Program-made: the position numbers and the translations under genes | Shown: piece by piece, positions 19,462 to 29,913 of the stretch | Layout: the number at the start of each line of letters is the position of its first letter | How positions within the stretch are numbered: the stretch's first letter is position 1 | The notes under the pieces: model-generated | Told to the model about the DNA's origin: nothing | Database searches by the model: none | Seen by the model: the letters and a program-made list of their open reading frames with translations, nothing else | Source of the DNA: JAJFUI01 sp963754135 | GTDB taxonomy: Bacteria > Planctomycetota > Planctomycetia > Pirellulales > Thermoguttaceae | Direction of reading: 5' to 3' | Length of the DNA stretch: 64,000 bases | Assembly: GCA_963754135.1 (NCBI GenBank) | Contig: CAVWEY010000003.1 | Location: 310,001-374,000 of the forward strand

Positions 19462-20392
19462 ATGCGAAGCACGACCAGGTTCCTCGTTCCCACACTCCGC
19501 GCGGCGGCGCTTGCGCTGCTGGCTGCATCGTGCGTGCCGACGCCTTTGCCGGCTGCCGCCGCCGGGCCGGCAGCCCGGCCGGCGTGGCCCTTCTATGCCT
19601 TCGACAACGGCACCGGCGGCCCCGACGTGCCCTTCGGCCAACAGGCCGCGTTGCTGAAGGAACTGGGCTACGACGGCATCGCTTATTGCGGCCGCTTGCC
19701 GCTCCCGCCTGCCCGAGATGCTCAAGGCCATCGACGCCCACGGCCTGAAAATGTACATGCTCTACACCGGCGTGATCATCGATCCCGCCAAGGCCCCCGA
19801 TCGCAGCAAGGTGCCCTACGACCCCCTTCTGAAAACGGTCATCCGGCAGCTCAAAGGGCGCGAGACTCAAATCTGGCTCCCGATCATCGGCGGAAAGCCG
19901 CGGGCCGACAATCAGGACGAGTACGTCGTCCGCATCGTCCGCGAAATCGCCGGCATGGCCGACAAGGCCGGCCTCAAGGTGGCCATCTATCCGCACATCA
20001 ACTGGTACATCGAACGCTACGAAGACGCGATCCGTTTGGCCAAAAAAGTGGACCGCAAGAACGTGGGCGTCGTCTTCAACCTCAGCCACTTCATGATCCG
20101 CGACGACGACCATCTCTTGGAGCAGCGCCTGCCCGAGGCCGGGCCGTTGCTCTTCGGCGTCAGCATCAACGGCGCCGACCACGGCTACCGCTACGCAAAG
20201 GACTGGAAGCACTTGATCCTCACCCTCGACCGCGGAGACTACGATGTCGGCCGCGTCCTCAGGACGCTCAAGAAGATCGGTTACGACGGTCCGATCGGGC
20301 TTCAATGCCACAACCTCGAAGGCGACCCCCGCGAGAACCTCACCCACTCGATGGCCGGCTGGCGGAAACTGACCGCCGCCGCCGCACAATAG
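19462..20392 (+). CDS. Secreted sugar-phosphate isomerase/epimerase-like TIM barrel, one frame break
   Basis: The start is ATG 19462 after an AGGAGA site. A signal peptide (AAALALLAASCVPTPLPAAA) is followed by FGQQAALLKELGYDGIAYCG. After the break at about 19708 the frame resumes with LPEMLKAIDAHGLKMYMLYT, then GLKVAIYPHINWYIERYEDA, GVVFNLSHFMIRDDD and GYDGPIGLQCHNLEGDP. This is the xylose isomerase-like TIM barrel (AP endonuclease 2 fold) found widely next to Gfo/Idh/MocA genes. It may act on a modified sugar in the periplasm. It lies directly upstream of such an oxidoreductase. Confidence 0.78.
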
Positions 20393-20599
20393 AATCACCC
20401 GCATCAAGCCGTAGTCGCCCCGGTGGACCGCCCGGGCATGGCGGCGGGCATGAAGCCCTGCGATCCGCTCGATGGCTGACGTGTTGCAGGCCGGCGGGCA
20501 GGGTGGTATCTTGGGGGACATTGGCCGGCAGGTATTGACCGCCCTGCCCGCTGTTCCCACCTCGCTGAGAGCCCGCCCAACATTGCAAAGGAGACACCC

Positions 20600-21962
20600 A
20601 TGAGCCGGAGTCAACATTCGCGTCGTGACTTCCTGAAGACCGGGGGCGCTACTGCCGCGGCCGGCATGATGGCCCCGTACTTCTTCGCCGGCGCCGCAGC
20701 CAAGGCCGACGAGATCCAGCAGCGACAAGCTGGTTGTGGCGGCCATCGGCGTGGGGGGGCGCGGCTCGGATATTGGCGGCCAGGCAGCGCGGCTGGGCCA
20801 CTTGGTCGCCTGCGCCGACGTCCACCTCGGCCACGCCCATCGCTTCGCCGATGGAATCAAAAAAATGGGGGGCAGGTGCGAGGTCTATCAGGACTACCGC
20901 AAGGTGCTGGATCGCAAGGACGTACAGGCCGTGACGGTCGGCACGCCCGACCATTGGCACGTCAAGATCGCCATCGACGCGCTGAAGGCCGGCAAGGACG
21001 TCTACTGCGAGAAGCCGTTGACGCTCTGCATCGACGAGAGCCGGCTGGTGTGCAAGGCGGTCAAGCAGACCGGCCGCGTGTTTCAGGTGGGCACACAACA
21101 GCGGAGCGAATTCGGCCGTGGCTTCTTGGAAGCGGTGGCCATCGCCCGCAGCGGCCGGCTGGGGTCCAAGCTGACGGCGCTGGCCAACATCGGCAAGGCC
21201 AAGTCGGGCGGGCCATTCCCCACCGCCGAGCCGCCGAAGGAACTGGATTGGCACTTTTGGCTGGGCCAGGCGCCGCTGGTGGCCTTCTGCCGCAACCGCG
21301 CCAGCGAAGACTTCCGTTGGTGGTTCGATTACTCGGGCGGGCAGGTTACCGATTGGGGCGTTCATCACGGCGACATCGCCCTCTGGGCCCTGGGCGGAGA
21401 GACCACCGGCCCGAGCGAAGTCGAGGGCAAGGGCGAGTTTCCGCTGGGACGCGAACTGACGGCCGACTACATGTTGGGCAAGAAGCGGCTGGACGACCTG
21501 CCCAACAGCTACAACGTTGCCCGCTCCCTCGACTGCAAGATGACCTTGCCCAACGGGAACACGATCGAGTTCAGCGGGGGCAGCGAAGACATCCTCATCG
21601 CCGGCGAAAAGGGCCACCTGGCCGTCAACCGCGGCGGCATCCGCGGCAAGTTCGTCGAAGAACTGAAGAAGAGCCCGACGGACAAACAATGGCTCGACCA
21701 GGCGGTGGCCAAGCTCTACCGCGGCATGACGATCCACGGCCACATGGCCAACTTCTTCGACTGCGTCAAGAGCCGGGCCCTGCCCATCTCCGACGTTTTC
21801 ACCCACTGCGTCTCGGTCAACACGTGCCATGCGGCCAACATCGCCATGCTCTTGGGCCGGAAGGTCACGTGGGACCAGGAGAAATATGCGTTCCTCGGCG
21901 ATGACGAGGCCGACCAACTGACCCGCCGCAAGCAACGGGCGCCGTACACGATCGAGGCGTAA
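20600..21962 (+). CDS. Gfo/Idh/MocA-family oxidoreductase with Tat signal, one frame break
   Basis: The N-terminus has a twin-arginine signal (SRRDFLKTGGATAAAG) after an AAAGGAGA site. The frame breaks at about 20722. It continues with the Rossmann motif VAAIGVGGRGSDIGGQAARL, then TVGTPDHWHVKIAIDALKAG, DVYCEKPLTLCIDES, the conserved E-K-P of the family. A C-terminal domain has GGQVTDWGVHHGDIALWALG. NAD(P)-dependent oxidation of a sugar is expected, in the periplasm after Tat export. Together with the TIM-barrel gene upstream it forms the sugar-modifying pair common in planctomycetes. Confidence 0.88.
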
Positions 21963-22062
21963 GGCGGCCGTCGTCCATGTGAGCGGTTTGACAGAGGGAG
22001 CCCGCTACACCACTGCGAGCATTGAGCTTATACTGGTTCCTGCTGCCAGGGTAACGCTCACC

Positions 22063-23109
22063 ATGTCGGAAGTGGACCAATACGATTACGATCTGCCGAA
22101 GGGGCTGATTGCCCAGTCGCCGGCGCTCTGCCGGAGCGACGCCCGGCTGCTGGTGGTGGACCGCCAGCGCAACTCCTTGGACCACAAGCACATCCGCGAT
22201 TTGCCTGAAATCCTCCGCCGCGGCGACTGCCTCGTGATTAACGACACGCGGGTCGTGCCTGCCAGGCTGGTCGGCCGGCGGCACGGCACGGGCGGGCACT
22301 GGGAAGGGCTGTTCCTCGAGGCCAGCCCCGACGGTCTGTGGCGGGTGATGTGCAAGACCCGCGGCAAGCTCAGACCCGGCGACACGATCACCCTCCTGAA
22401 CGCCGTCGGCCGCGAGGACGTGCATCTCGAATTGGGGGCCAGCCAGAGCGACGGGACGTGGATCGCCCGGCCGTTGGCGCCGGAAGATGCCTTCTCGCTG
22501 CTGGATCGGGTTGGCCGGGTCCCCTTGCCCCCGTATATCCGCAAGGGGGAGATGGTCGAGAGCGACCGGGAGCACTATCAGACGGTCTACGCCCAGGTGC
22601 CCGGCGCGGTGGCGGCGCCGACGGCCGGCCTGCACTTCACCGCCATGCTGCTGGACCGGCTGGCCGAGCAAGGGGTGGACATTTGCCCGTTGACGCTGCA
22701 CGTTGGCCCCGGCACCTTCCGGCCGATCGCCGCCGAGACGCTCGCCGCCCACCGGATGCACAGCGAGTGGGGCTGCGTCCGGCAGGAGGCCGTCGAGCGG
22801 ATCACCGCCTGCCGCCGGCGGGGTGGGCGGGTCGTCGCCGTGGGCACCACGTCGGTCCGCCTGCTGGAAACCGCTGCGGCCGACGGCCAACTGAAGCCGT
22901 TCGTGGGCCATACCGACCTGTTCATCCGTCCGCCGTATCAGTTCCGCACGATCGACGCCCTGTTGACGAACTTCCACCTCCCCCGGACGACGCTCTTGGT
23001 GCTGGTCCGCACATTCGGCGGCGACGAACTCATGCGCCGGGCCTACGAAGAAGCGATCCGCGAGCAATACCGTTTCTACAGCTACGGCGACGCGATGCTG
23101 ATCCTGTAG
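22063..23109 (+). CDS. queA: S-adenosylmethionine:tRNA ribosyltransferase-isomerase QueA
   Basis: 348 residues, a normal length, with no frame break. The family signatures are present: YDYDLPKGLIAQSPALCRSD at the N-terminus, CLVINDTRVVPARLVGRR, VAAPTAGLHFTAMLLDRL, LHVGPGTFRPI and LLTNFHLPRTTLLVLVRTF. The enzyme transfers the ribosyl part of SAM to preQ1 at tRNA position 34, giving epoxyqueuosine. It is a housekeeping gene standing alone between the sugar block and the AT-richer island. Confidence 0.97.
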   Translation: MSEVDQYDYDLPKGLIAQSPALCRSDARLLVVDRQRNSLDHKHIRDLPEILRRGDCLVINDTRVVPARLVGRRHGTGGHWEGLFLEASPDGLWRVMCKTRGKLRPGDTITLLNAVGREDVHLELGASQSDGTWIARPLAPEDAFSLLDRVGRVPLPPYIRKGEMVESDREHYQTVYAQVPGAVAAPTAGLHFTAMLLDRLAEQGVDICPLTLHVGPGTFRPIAAETLAAHRMHSEWGCVRQEAVERITACRRRGGRVVAVGTTSVRLLETAAADGQLKPFVGHTDLFIRPPYQFRTIDALLTNFHLPRTTLLVLVRTFGGDELMRRAYEEAIREQYRFYSYGDAMLIL

Positions 23110-23115
23110 GAGGCG

Positions 23116-23147
23116 TAATGTAACAGGCACACCCCGTGTGCCGTCAG
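23116..23147. repeat. Short palindromic element
   Basis: The core GGCACACCCCGTGTGCC lies just after queA. A family member with core GGCACACGCCGTGTGCC is at 60681-60711. It could act as the queA terminator. The rest of the 23110-23519 gap shows no convincing gene; composition turns AT-richer from about 23.45 kb. Confidence 0.6.
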
Positions 23148-23519
23148 CCGGGTCTTGCCAGTTGGTCAGCAACTCGTCGGATTTCCAGAATTAGGGCCTT
23201 GGGTGTCCCCCGCTCTGGTCGGGTTTTCAAGGAACAATTCGGCCATCATCCGAAACAACTGTATACAGGTTGCCTACGCCGGTTTCAACCGGAGTTTTTA
23301 GGCCAGGTTTTCCGTGGTGGGCGTTGCGGTCGAACATCCCTGATGACGTTCGGCCCTCCCTCTTGTCGCGGGCAGCGTCGCCCGCTATACTACGGGCTTA
23401 CCCACGTCGAGGCAGGAAAGTCGCGGCGGTCGAGTGTACGATATGACTGACGGCGGCTCCTGCTTTCGGCAACAAAGGCACGTGGACCACCTCAAACACC
23501 ATTCGCGTTTTCTCGTCCC

Positions 23520-24239
23520 GTGAAGCCACAATCGCCCCGTGATCTTCTCTGTGCTGACCCGAAGGATAGAGACCTTTACGGGCGCTTCTCCCTCGCCCAC
23601 CTTACGGCGTATTCTGTGCACTGGCTCAACGCATGGGATATTCTCGCCACTTACGAAAACGTGAGCGTCTTAAATGCTCACCTGTTTCCTGCTGACTTTG
23701 GGATGAGTGGTTTCCCGGAGTTGCCCGATGGGTTTCGCACGAACCGCAGCCTTCTGCAAATGCGCCCCAAGTATCGTGGCTTTGCTACCTCGGATCCGCG
23801 CAAGGGTGCATACCTAACTGAGAAAGGTTGCGCGGAGGTGGCGCGCGTGATCGAAGCAATTGGTGCGCGAACATTCGAAGGTAAGTCAGTTCAATTAGAG
23901 GATTACGCGGTTGACCCCCGGCGACCCGCTAAGAACAGAGAGCGAACCCATAGCCCAACACAGATTCTCGAAGATCGGCGTTCTCGACTACTGTTCCGGA
24001 GATTTAAAGAAGGGCAATTTGCAGAGACCGACGTAGTGCATCTCCTGGGATTGCTCGGCTTATATGACCACACGCCACCCGGTGAGGTCCGCCGCGAATT
24101 CAAGCAGTTGCGAGATCTAGCAAACGCTGTCCACGACGATGAGTTCCTGAAATTCCTAGATGCAGTTTACGAGAGATTCCGTAATTACCTCGAAAGGCCT
24201 GACCAATCGCATCGAAAGGAGCAGAAGAATGGGGCATGA
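23520..24239 (+). CDS. Unrecognised 239-residue protein, candidate partner of the GHKL ATPase
   Basis: I do not recognise the family with certainty. The GTG start at 23520 is the first in the open frame. Residues about 65-110 (FPELPDGFRTNRSLLQMRPK, then AYLTEKGCAEVARVIEAIG) look like a winged-helix fold. The C-terminal half is helical and charged (LLFRRFKEGQFAETDVVHLL). Codon use and base composition are AT-richer than the flanks. The stop overlaps the start of the GHKL ATPase gene by 11 bp, so the two are translationally coupled and probably form one system. Confidence 0.6.
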   Translation: MKPQSPRDLLCADPKDRDLYGRFSLAHLTAYSVHWLNAWDILATYENVSVLNAHLFPADFGMSGFPELPDGFRTNRSLLQMRPKYRGFATSDPRKGAYLTEKGCAEVARVIEAIGARTFEGKSVQLEDYAVDPRRPAKNRERTHSPTQILEDRRSRLLFRRFKEGQFAETDVVHLLGLLGLYDHTPPGEVRREFKQLRDLANAVHDDEFLKFLDAVYERFRNYLERPDQSHRKEQKNGA

Positions 24240-26683
24240 TGTGTTTCAACCGCGCACCGCAGTGCGCGAAGAGAAACGGCAGGCTAATGAAGCGCTTGGC
24301 CGGAGTTTCTGCAAGACGTTGGCAGAGCCCATTACGAACAGCGATTCGAGCGCCAAACGAAAGTTTAACATTCCCCAAGCTAGCGGTCTCGTCGATCTCA
24401 TGCTCTCGGTTCCAAAGGGAACCCAGATGGACACGGACGCGCTGCGCTGCGCAGTTGGCTGGTAACTATCCCCGGCGAGTTTTCGTTGTGGAGGTTGTGA
24501 CCGCAAGATCGAGCGGCCGTCAAGTTGGCGAGATTGTCGTTATTGACCGGGCTGAAGGAATGAGCGCCGCCTATTTGCGGGAGGCTCTCGAAGATATTGC
24601 CGGCGATAGGACAGGCCAAGCTGGTGGGATGCCCGGCCGAAATCTGTTTGGCCGCGGTCTGTCGGATGTGATGCGTGCCCACTCTATTGAAGGTGGTCCC
24701 AAGAATTTGCAGCCGGTGGTCCAGACCTTCGACGGCAAGCAGTTGACAATTGCTCAAGGGGAGTGGCGAAAGAAGGAGGGCTGGACGATTGAACTGGACG
24801 ACGAGGATAGTCCACCAAAGAGCAGGTTCGAGGGAACATTTCTTGATCCTGCCAGCAGCGGCACCGCTATCCGTTTTGTGATCTCGGACCGAGCGCGCGC
24901 TCACGGCTGCCGGATTCCAGATCATCCCGGGATTCTTTGGTGTTTGGGCAATTTCTACATATTGAGGTTGATTGCCAGTGATCCCAATGTCGACCTTGTA
25001 CTTCGTCAGTATCGCGCTCAGGGAGTCATCGAGGCTCCCATTCAATACAATTTCCCCGTTGGGCAAGTCATCGAGTCCTTTTCCCGAACGTTTGAACCCG
25101 CCAAGTTTGGGCTCGAGGTCGATCCGCTCAAAGTACATTTCGTGTTCGTGAGGTCTGATTCGGAACACCCCCTGGCAGGAGCGAGTCCTGAGCGTGACGC
25201 CCGTGAGCGAGGCATCTTGATTGTGGATGAACTCGATGCGGTCTACGATCTCACCTTTGTTGACCCCGATTATGAGAAGGCTGATTTTCTCGCGCGCATC
25301 TATGGGATCATTCGAGTTAACGGTTTGCGGAAGGTTCTGGAGTCCTATCTGAACGCAGAGCCTCCGTCGTCGCCGTTGCTTCCGACCCGCGATGGGTTCA
25401 ACCGTGACCACGAATTCGCGAGAGCCATGCTCGACTTCCTCGCCGAGAACCTGCGCCCAATCTACGAGAAGGAACGCAGGATTGTCGAGGAGAAGGAACA
25501 CGCCGATTTGTCGTCAGAGACCAAGAAACGCATCGACGACGCACTCAAGCACCTGAACAAGTATTTTCAACGAATCACTGAGCTTACCGGCGAAGGTGCC
25601 GGTATCGACCACCCGGTCATTCCGAAACCTGACGAACCAGTCGTGTTCTTCCCAAGGCACACGAGACCCATCGCAGGTCGTCCACGCCAAGTTCTGCTCC
25701 TGGTGCGCGATGACGTCGTCAAGAGCGGTGCTGAGCTGGTGGTAAATGCGAGCGAGGGGATTTCGGTGCAGCCAGAAACAGGACAAATTGATAAGAAGGA
25801 CTGCCCCAGGTGGCGGCCACATAAGGAATTCTTCGCCATTCAATTTTCGGTAATTGCATCAATCATGGGCCACAAGGGTGAAGTCGTCGCGGTAGTCGAG
25901 GGCAAGGACGGTGAACTTCTTGAGGCACGTCTTCAGATCGATGACGTGTTGGCAGAGCCAATGATCGAGGTTCCTGAAACACTTGAGTTCAGGCCCACCG
26001 AGTCCACGGGCCGGCCCGGTCGACGGAACAACTTAGTGCTTTTCGTGAATCCGGCAGTGGTTCCCGCCGGTCATTATATCCGAATCCATATTACAAAACG
26101 CACGGGAGCCATTATGTTGATTGGCTCGGACGGAAATCAATACGAGGCCGTCGATGTCAAACTCGACTCCGCTCTGCATCGCGTCAAGGGCCAAGATGTC
26201 TTTCGCATCTTGATCCCCTGGAGGGGTACGGGTTGGGGGCAACACGCTCAGGTACTAGCCGTACCCAGCGTGAAAGTTGGTGGCAAGAAGGTCGCGGCAA
26301 CGGCCACGATGCGATTGGACGAGTCTGAGGACGGAGGATTCTTCAAGGAAGTGAAATACGGGGAAATCGACCCGAAGGCTCCCAGTCAGTATGCGGCCAG
26401 GGTGATCACGGTGAATATCAATGATCCCCTAAACCGCCATATCTTCGGTGATTCCAAAGAGGAATTTGACAAACGGCTAAGCACAAAGCAGGAGGCCCAA
26501 CATCGGCTCGTTGGCCTGTTGCTAGAGGAGGCGTCGTTCAAAGCGCTACAGCAACGGTACGATGACAACAAGGTGCTATTTGCAGAGCGAAAGGAGATTG
26601 GCGTAATACATGAAGAGATAGACAGATACAAGTTTGAGTCGGCGATTGACGTTTACAAGGCGCTCACCAGAGGCAAATCGTGA
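24229..26683 (+). CDS. GHKL (MORC/Hsp90-like) ATPase with Ig-like C-terminal region, one frame break
   Basis: The start is ATG 24229 (GAAAGGA site). The Bergerat-fold motifs are visible: CKTLAEPITNSDSSAKRKF (N box), VGEIVVIDRAEGMSAAYL (a D-x-x-x-G-M variant of the G1 box) and GRNLFGRGLSDVMRAH (G2 box). The frame breaks at about 24448, where removal of one T joins TDALR to AQLAGNYPRR. The remaining 600 residues hold helices and two probable Ig-like repeats (VVFFPRHTRPIAGRPRQVLL; LEFRPTESTGRPGRRNN). Prokaryotic MORC/MutL-like GHKL proteins are known from restriction-type operons. A DNA methyltransferase converges 3 bp downstream. The predicted role is an ATP-driven DNA-sensing defence component. 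Confidence 0.75.
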
Positions 26684-26686
26684 ACG

Positions 26687-27601
26687 CTATCTTGCCTTCA
26701 GGAAGGGGGAGGTTGTTAGTGCGGTATCCGGCTCGGGTACATAGACAGGCTTGCCCAGCGGCCGATACCGCAGATGCCCAGTTATGGCGTCCTTTATTCG
26801 CTGTCGCGCGGTCTCCAAATAGGACTTCACGAGGTCGGCCCCTGCAGCCCGCCTACGGTGCATGATTGCTGCAACAGGCGTTGTTCCAACGCCGAGGTAG
26901 GGATCCACTACCAGCTCTCCCTTTCTGGTCAGAGCGAGAATTAGCCGCTCAGGCAGCCCAATTGGAAATTGGCAGGGGTGCTCAGTTTTCTCAACGTGCA
27001 AGCTCTTCACGTTTGGGAATATCCACACATCGCCGGGGTTCTTACCTAGCGGATGTCCAGAGTATTCGCCACGCCGAGGCCCCTTGTATGCTCGTTTTCC
27101 AGGATACTTTTGTGGAACCCGGATTGCATCGAGGTTGAAGCGGTACCGGTCACCTTTGGTATACCACAGGATTGTCTCATGCCGTCCAGAGAAGCGACTT
27201 CTACAGTGTAGGCCATGTTCGAAATGCCATACAATTCGGTTGCGTAGACGCAGCACGTCATGCTCTGCGAACAGCGGATGCAATGCCAAATCGAGAGGCA
27301 TGATCTGCCCGTGACCGTTGACGTGATGGCCAACCTGCCAGCAGAGGCTTCCCCCGGGTTTGAGCACGCGTACGCATTCGGCGATTACGCGCGCCTGTTG
27401 CGACAAGTATTCATCAAAGCTCAGCCGATTCTCATAGCTCTTTCCCACATTGTAGGGCGGTGATGTTACGACCAACTGAACGACCCGCTCGGGAATGGCT
27501 CGCAGGAGGTCCAGGCAGTCCCCATGAAACAGCGTGACGTTGTTCTTCAACGAGAACCTGGACCGAACCCTGATTCGTGGTTTCGCAGGTGTGTAGACCA
27601 T
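26687..27601 (-). CDS. Site-specific DNA methyltransferase (N4/N6 type)
   Basis: 304 residues from ATG 27601; upstream in-frame sequence to 27667 seems not to belong. Catalytic motif IV is VQLVVTSPPYNVGKSYENRL near residues 41-60. The SAM-binding motif lies at the C-terminus, ELVVDPYLGVGTTPVAAIMH. The order IV-then-I marks the beta class. HPCQFPIGLPERLILAL is also typical. SPPY is seen in N4-cytosine and some N6-adenine enzymes. The gene ends 3 bp from the GHKL ATPase stop, tail to tail, and shares its AT-richer composition. It may mark host DNA for that system, or be a solitary methylase. Confidence 0.9.
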   Translation of the reverse strand: MVYTPAKPRIRVRSRFSLKNNVTLFHGDCLDLLRAIPERVVQLVVTSPPYNVGKSYENRLSFDEYLSQQARVIAECVRVLKPGGSLCWQVGHHVNGHGQIMPLDLALHPLFAEHDVLRLRNRIVWHFEHGLHCRSRFSGRHETILWYTKGDRYRFNLDAIRVPQKYPGKRAYKGPRRGEYSGHPLGKNPGDVWIFPNVKSLHVEKTEHPCQFPIGLPERLILALTRKGELVVDPYLGVGTTPVAAIMHRRRAAGADLVKSYLETARQRIKDAITGHLRYRPLGKPVYVPEPDTALTTSPFLKAR

Positions 27602-27837
27602 CCTTTCGCCTCCAATGTTGGGAGTTGGCCGGAGCAGAGCCGGCGGTGCCGACAAACATACTAACATAATACTGCCCGTAGATCCAGCCCACTAAGTAGG
27701 GGCGAGCCGGGTGCGTTTGATTGACGGCACTCGGAGGCTCGATTTTGCTGATCGAGACCCGGCAACGAGAGCGTCAAGAGGGGGGCGGGCGGATGGTTTC
27801 CGAACCGAAGGCCCCGCATCTGCCAAATTCCGGGCTG

Positions 27838-29316
27838 TTAGCCCGGCCGCGGGTTTCGACGTCGGCGACGACTGATCACCGCGCCCGCCAGCATGACGAC
27901 GATGCCGGCCAGCAGGATGGCGATCGACCAGAGTGCCTCCCAACTGCGGTTATGCACCGCGTAGTCCAGGCCGGCGTAGGCCATGAAGGCGCTGGAGAGG
28001 GAAAAAAGGATCGGTGTGACCGGATAGCCCGGCACGCGATACGGCCGGGCGACGGCCGGCTCCCGCCAGCGGAGCACGATCAGGGATACGCCCACCAACG
28101 CGAGGAAGAACCAGAAGCCCGGCGTGGTGAAGATCACCATTTTCTCGAACCCCTTTTCGCCCCGGCTCAGGCCGAACCAGACGGCCAACGCCAAGGTGAT
28201 CGCGCCCTGGATCAGCAGGGAGGAGACGGGCGTGCCGCGGCGGGCGTTCCACCGGCCCAGCCAGGCGTAGAGCCGGTGCTCAGTGCCCATCGCGTAATAG
28301 ATTCTCGATCCGGTGAAGATTTGGCCGTTGATCGCGCCCAGGGCGGAAATGCAGATCAGCAGGCTGATCGCCTGGCCGGCCCAAGAGCCGATCGCCAACT
28401 CCAGCACGTCGGCGGCGGGCACCTTGGTATGGCCCGTTGCCGCCAGCCCCAGGGCGTGGACGAAGGCCAGGTTCACCAGCAGGTAGATCGCCGTCACTGC
28501 CAACGTGCCCACCAGCAAGGCGCGGAGGATGTTCTTCCGCGGCTCTTTCACCTCCGCGGCAACGTACGCCATCTCGTTCCAGCCGCCGTAGGCGAACAAG
28601 ACGAAGATCATGGCCAGGCCGAAGTCGGCCAACGGAGAATCGGGCGGTTTGGCTGGGACGGCCGCCGCTGCCCTCACCCCCTGCCCCTCTCCCAAAGGGA
28701 GAGGGGAGCTATGAGGTGCGACGCAGGCAAAGCCGATCACCACAATGGCCGCCAACCCCAATACCTTGGCGGTGGTCAGGACGTTCTGCGTCCACTTCCC
28801 CTCCCGCACACCAAGAATGTTCACGGCCGTAAGGACAACGATCGAGCCGGCGGCGTATGCGACCGAGACCAGAACGGCCGTTTGGCCTTCCGCTTGCGGC
28901 CAGATGCGGTTGGCAAAATCGGCAAAGGCGTAGGCCATCGCGCCGATCGAGCCGGGGCGGACGATCCAAAGCTGGCACCAGGCGAACAGAAACCCGACCG
29001 GGCGGCCCAGGGCGCGGGTCAGATAAACGTAGTCGCCGCCTTCCTTCGGGTAGGCGGTGGCCAGTTCGGCGTAGCAGAGCGCACCGAGCAAGGACAATGC
29101 CCCGCCCAAGAGCCACAGCCCCGTCAGTGCCGCCACATTCGGTGCTTTTGCGGCAATATCGGGGCTGCTACGGTAGATTGCCGCCCCGATAATGATCCCC
29201 ACGATGATGCAGGTGGAATCGTAGAGGGTCAGCTCCCGCCGGGGGGCAGCGGAGGGGGGACGTGGCGGCAGGTTGCCAACCTGCCCCACACTGTTGCAAG
29301 GTTCCGGTGCCGACAT
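27838..29316 (-). CDS. APC-superfamily amino-acid permease
   Basis: 492 residues with about 12 membrane segments. The N-terminal core reads STCIIVGIIIGAAIYRSSPD, then LLGALCYAELATAYPKEGGD, the APC hallmark. It probably imports or exchanges amino acids across the inner membrane. Two palindromic elements are translated inside it: one in the N-terminus (about 29255-29290, giving VGQVGNLPPRP) and one in a loop (28670-28715, giving SSPLPLGEGQGVRAAA). Both keep the frame. The true start may be inside the first insert region. The 27602-27837 gap upstream of the methylase shows no gene. Confidence 0.88.
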   Translation of the reverse strand: MSAPEPCNSVGQVGNLPPRPPSAAPRRELTLYDSTCIIVGIIIGAAIYRSSPDIAAKAPNVAALTGLWLLGGALSLLGALCYAELATAYPKEGGDYVYLTRALGRPVGFLFAWCQLWIVRPGSIGAMAYAFADFANRIWPQAEGQTAVLVSVAYAAGSIVVLTAVNILGVREGKWTQNVLTTAKVLGLAAIVVIGFACVAPHSSPLPLGEGQGVRAAAAVPAKPPDSPLADFGLAMIFVLFAYGGWNEMAYVAAEVKEPRKNILRALLVGTLAVTAIYLLVNLAFVHALGLAATGHTKVPAADVLELAIGSWAGQAISLLICISALGAINGQIFTGSRIYYAMGTEHRLYAWLGRWNARRGTPVSSLLIQGAITLALAVWFGLSRGEKGFEKMVIFTTPGFWFFLALVGVSLIVLRWREPAVARPYRVPGYPVTPILFSLSSAFMAYAGLDYAVHNRSWEALWSIAILLAGIVVMLAGAVISRRRRRNPRPG

Positions 29317-29340
29317 ATTGATAACATAGCCGGCAAAACC

Positions 29341-29399
29341 CGGTGTAGCACAAGCGTCTTGCCTGTGAAAACCGGCACAGGCAAGATGCCCGTGCTACG
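29341..29399. repeat. Palindromic element upstream of infA
   Basis: An imperfect palindrome (arms with GTAGCACAAGCGTCTTGCCTG and its near reverse complement) of the widespread family containing GCAAGATGCCCGTGCTAC. It lies between the divergent APC permease and infA starts. Confidence 0.7.
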
Positions 29400-29518
29400 T
29401 CCGGTTTCCCCCTTTTCTCCCGCCCCATCTGGACGCCCAGAGAAATAATGATACGATAAGAACAATTGTCGGGTGCGGCATTGTGCGGGGGAGAATAACC
29501 CACTCTCGGGAGTGCTCT

Positions 29519-29740
29519 ATGGGGAAGAAGGAAGAAGCCATCGAGGTCGAAGGATCAGTGACCGAGGCCCTGGCCAATACGCGGTTTCGGGTCCAATTGG
29601 AGAGCGGGCACACCGTCATTGCCCACGTCGCCGGCAAGATGCGCAAGCACTTTATCCGCATTGTGCCGGGCGATCGAGTCAGGGTGGAGCTTTCCCCTTA
29701 TGACCTGACCAAAGGACGGATCACCTTCCGCGAACGGTAG
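29519..29740 (+). CDS. infA: Translation initiation factor IF-1
   Basis: 73 residues, the normal length, starting at ATG 29519. It is a single S1/OB-fold domain: EAIEVEGSVTEALANTRFRV, then LESGHTVIAHVAGKMRKHFI, and RIVPGDRVRVELSPYDLTKG, which is near-invariant in IF-1. It binds the 30S A site and helps IF-2 and IF-3 in start selection. It stands alone, not in a ribosomal protein operon. Confidence 0.97.
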   Translation: MGKKEEAIEVEGSVTEALANTRFRVQLESGHTVIAHVAGKMRKHFIRIVPGDRVRVELSPYDLTKGRITFRER

Positions 29741-29751
29741 CCACCCAAGTA

Positions 29752-29796
29752 GGTTATGCTTTAGCATAACACGTTCCGTTATGCTGAAGCATAACC
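29752..29796. repeat. Paired small palindromes
   Basis: GGTTATGCTTTAGCATAAC (29752-29770) and GTTATGCTGAAGCATAACC (29778-29796) are each palindromic and also form one larger inverted repeat. They sit just after infA and may serve as its terminator. Confidence 0.75.
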
Positions 29797-29913
29797 TTCG
29801 GCCGGCTGCCAATGTTCGTCCGCCGCCAACGAATTACTGCCGTAGAGTTGTTCATCGGGTTGCCGATCCTCTGCCGTCTACCTACTCCAAATCGCTGCAA
29901 AGGAGAACGAACT

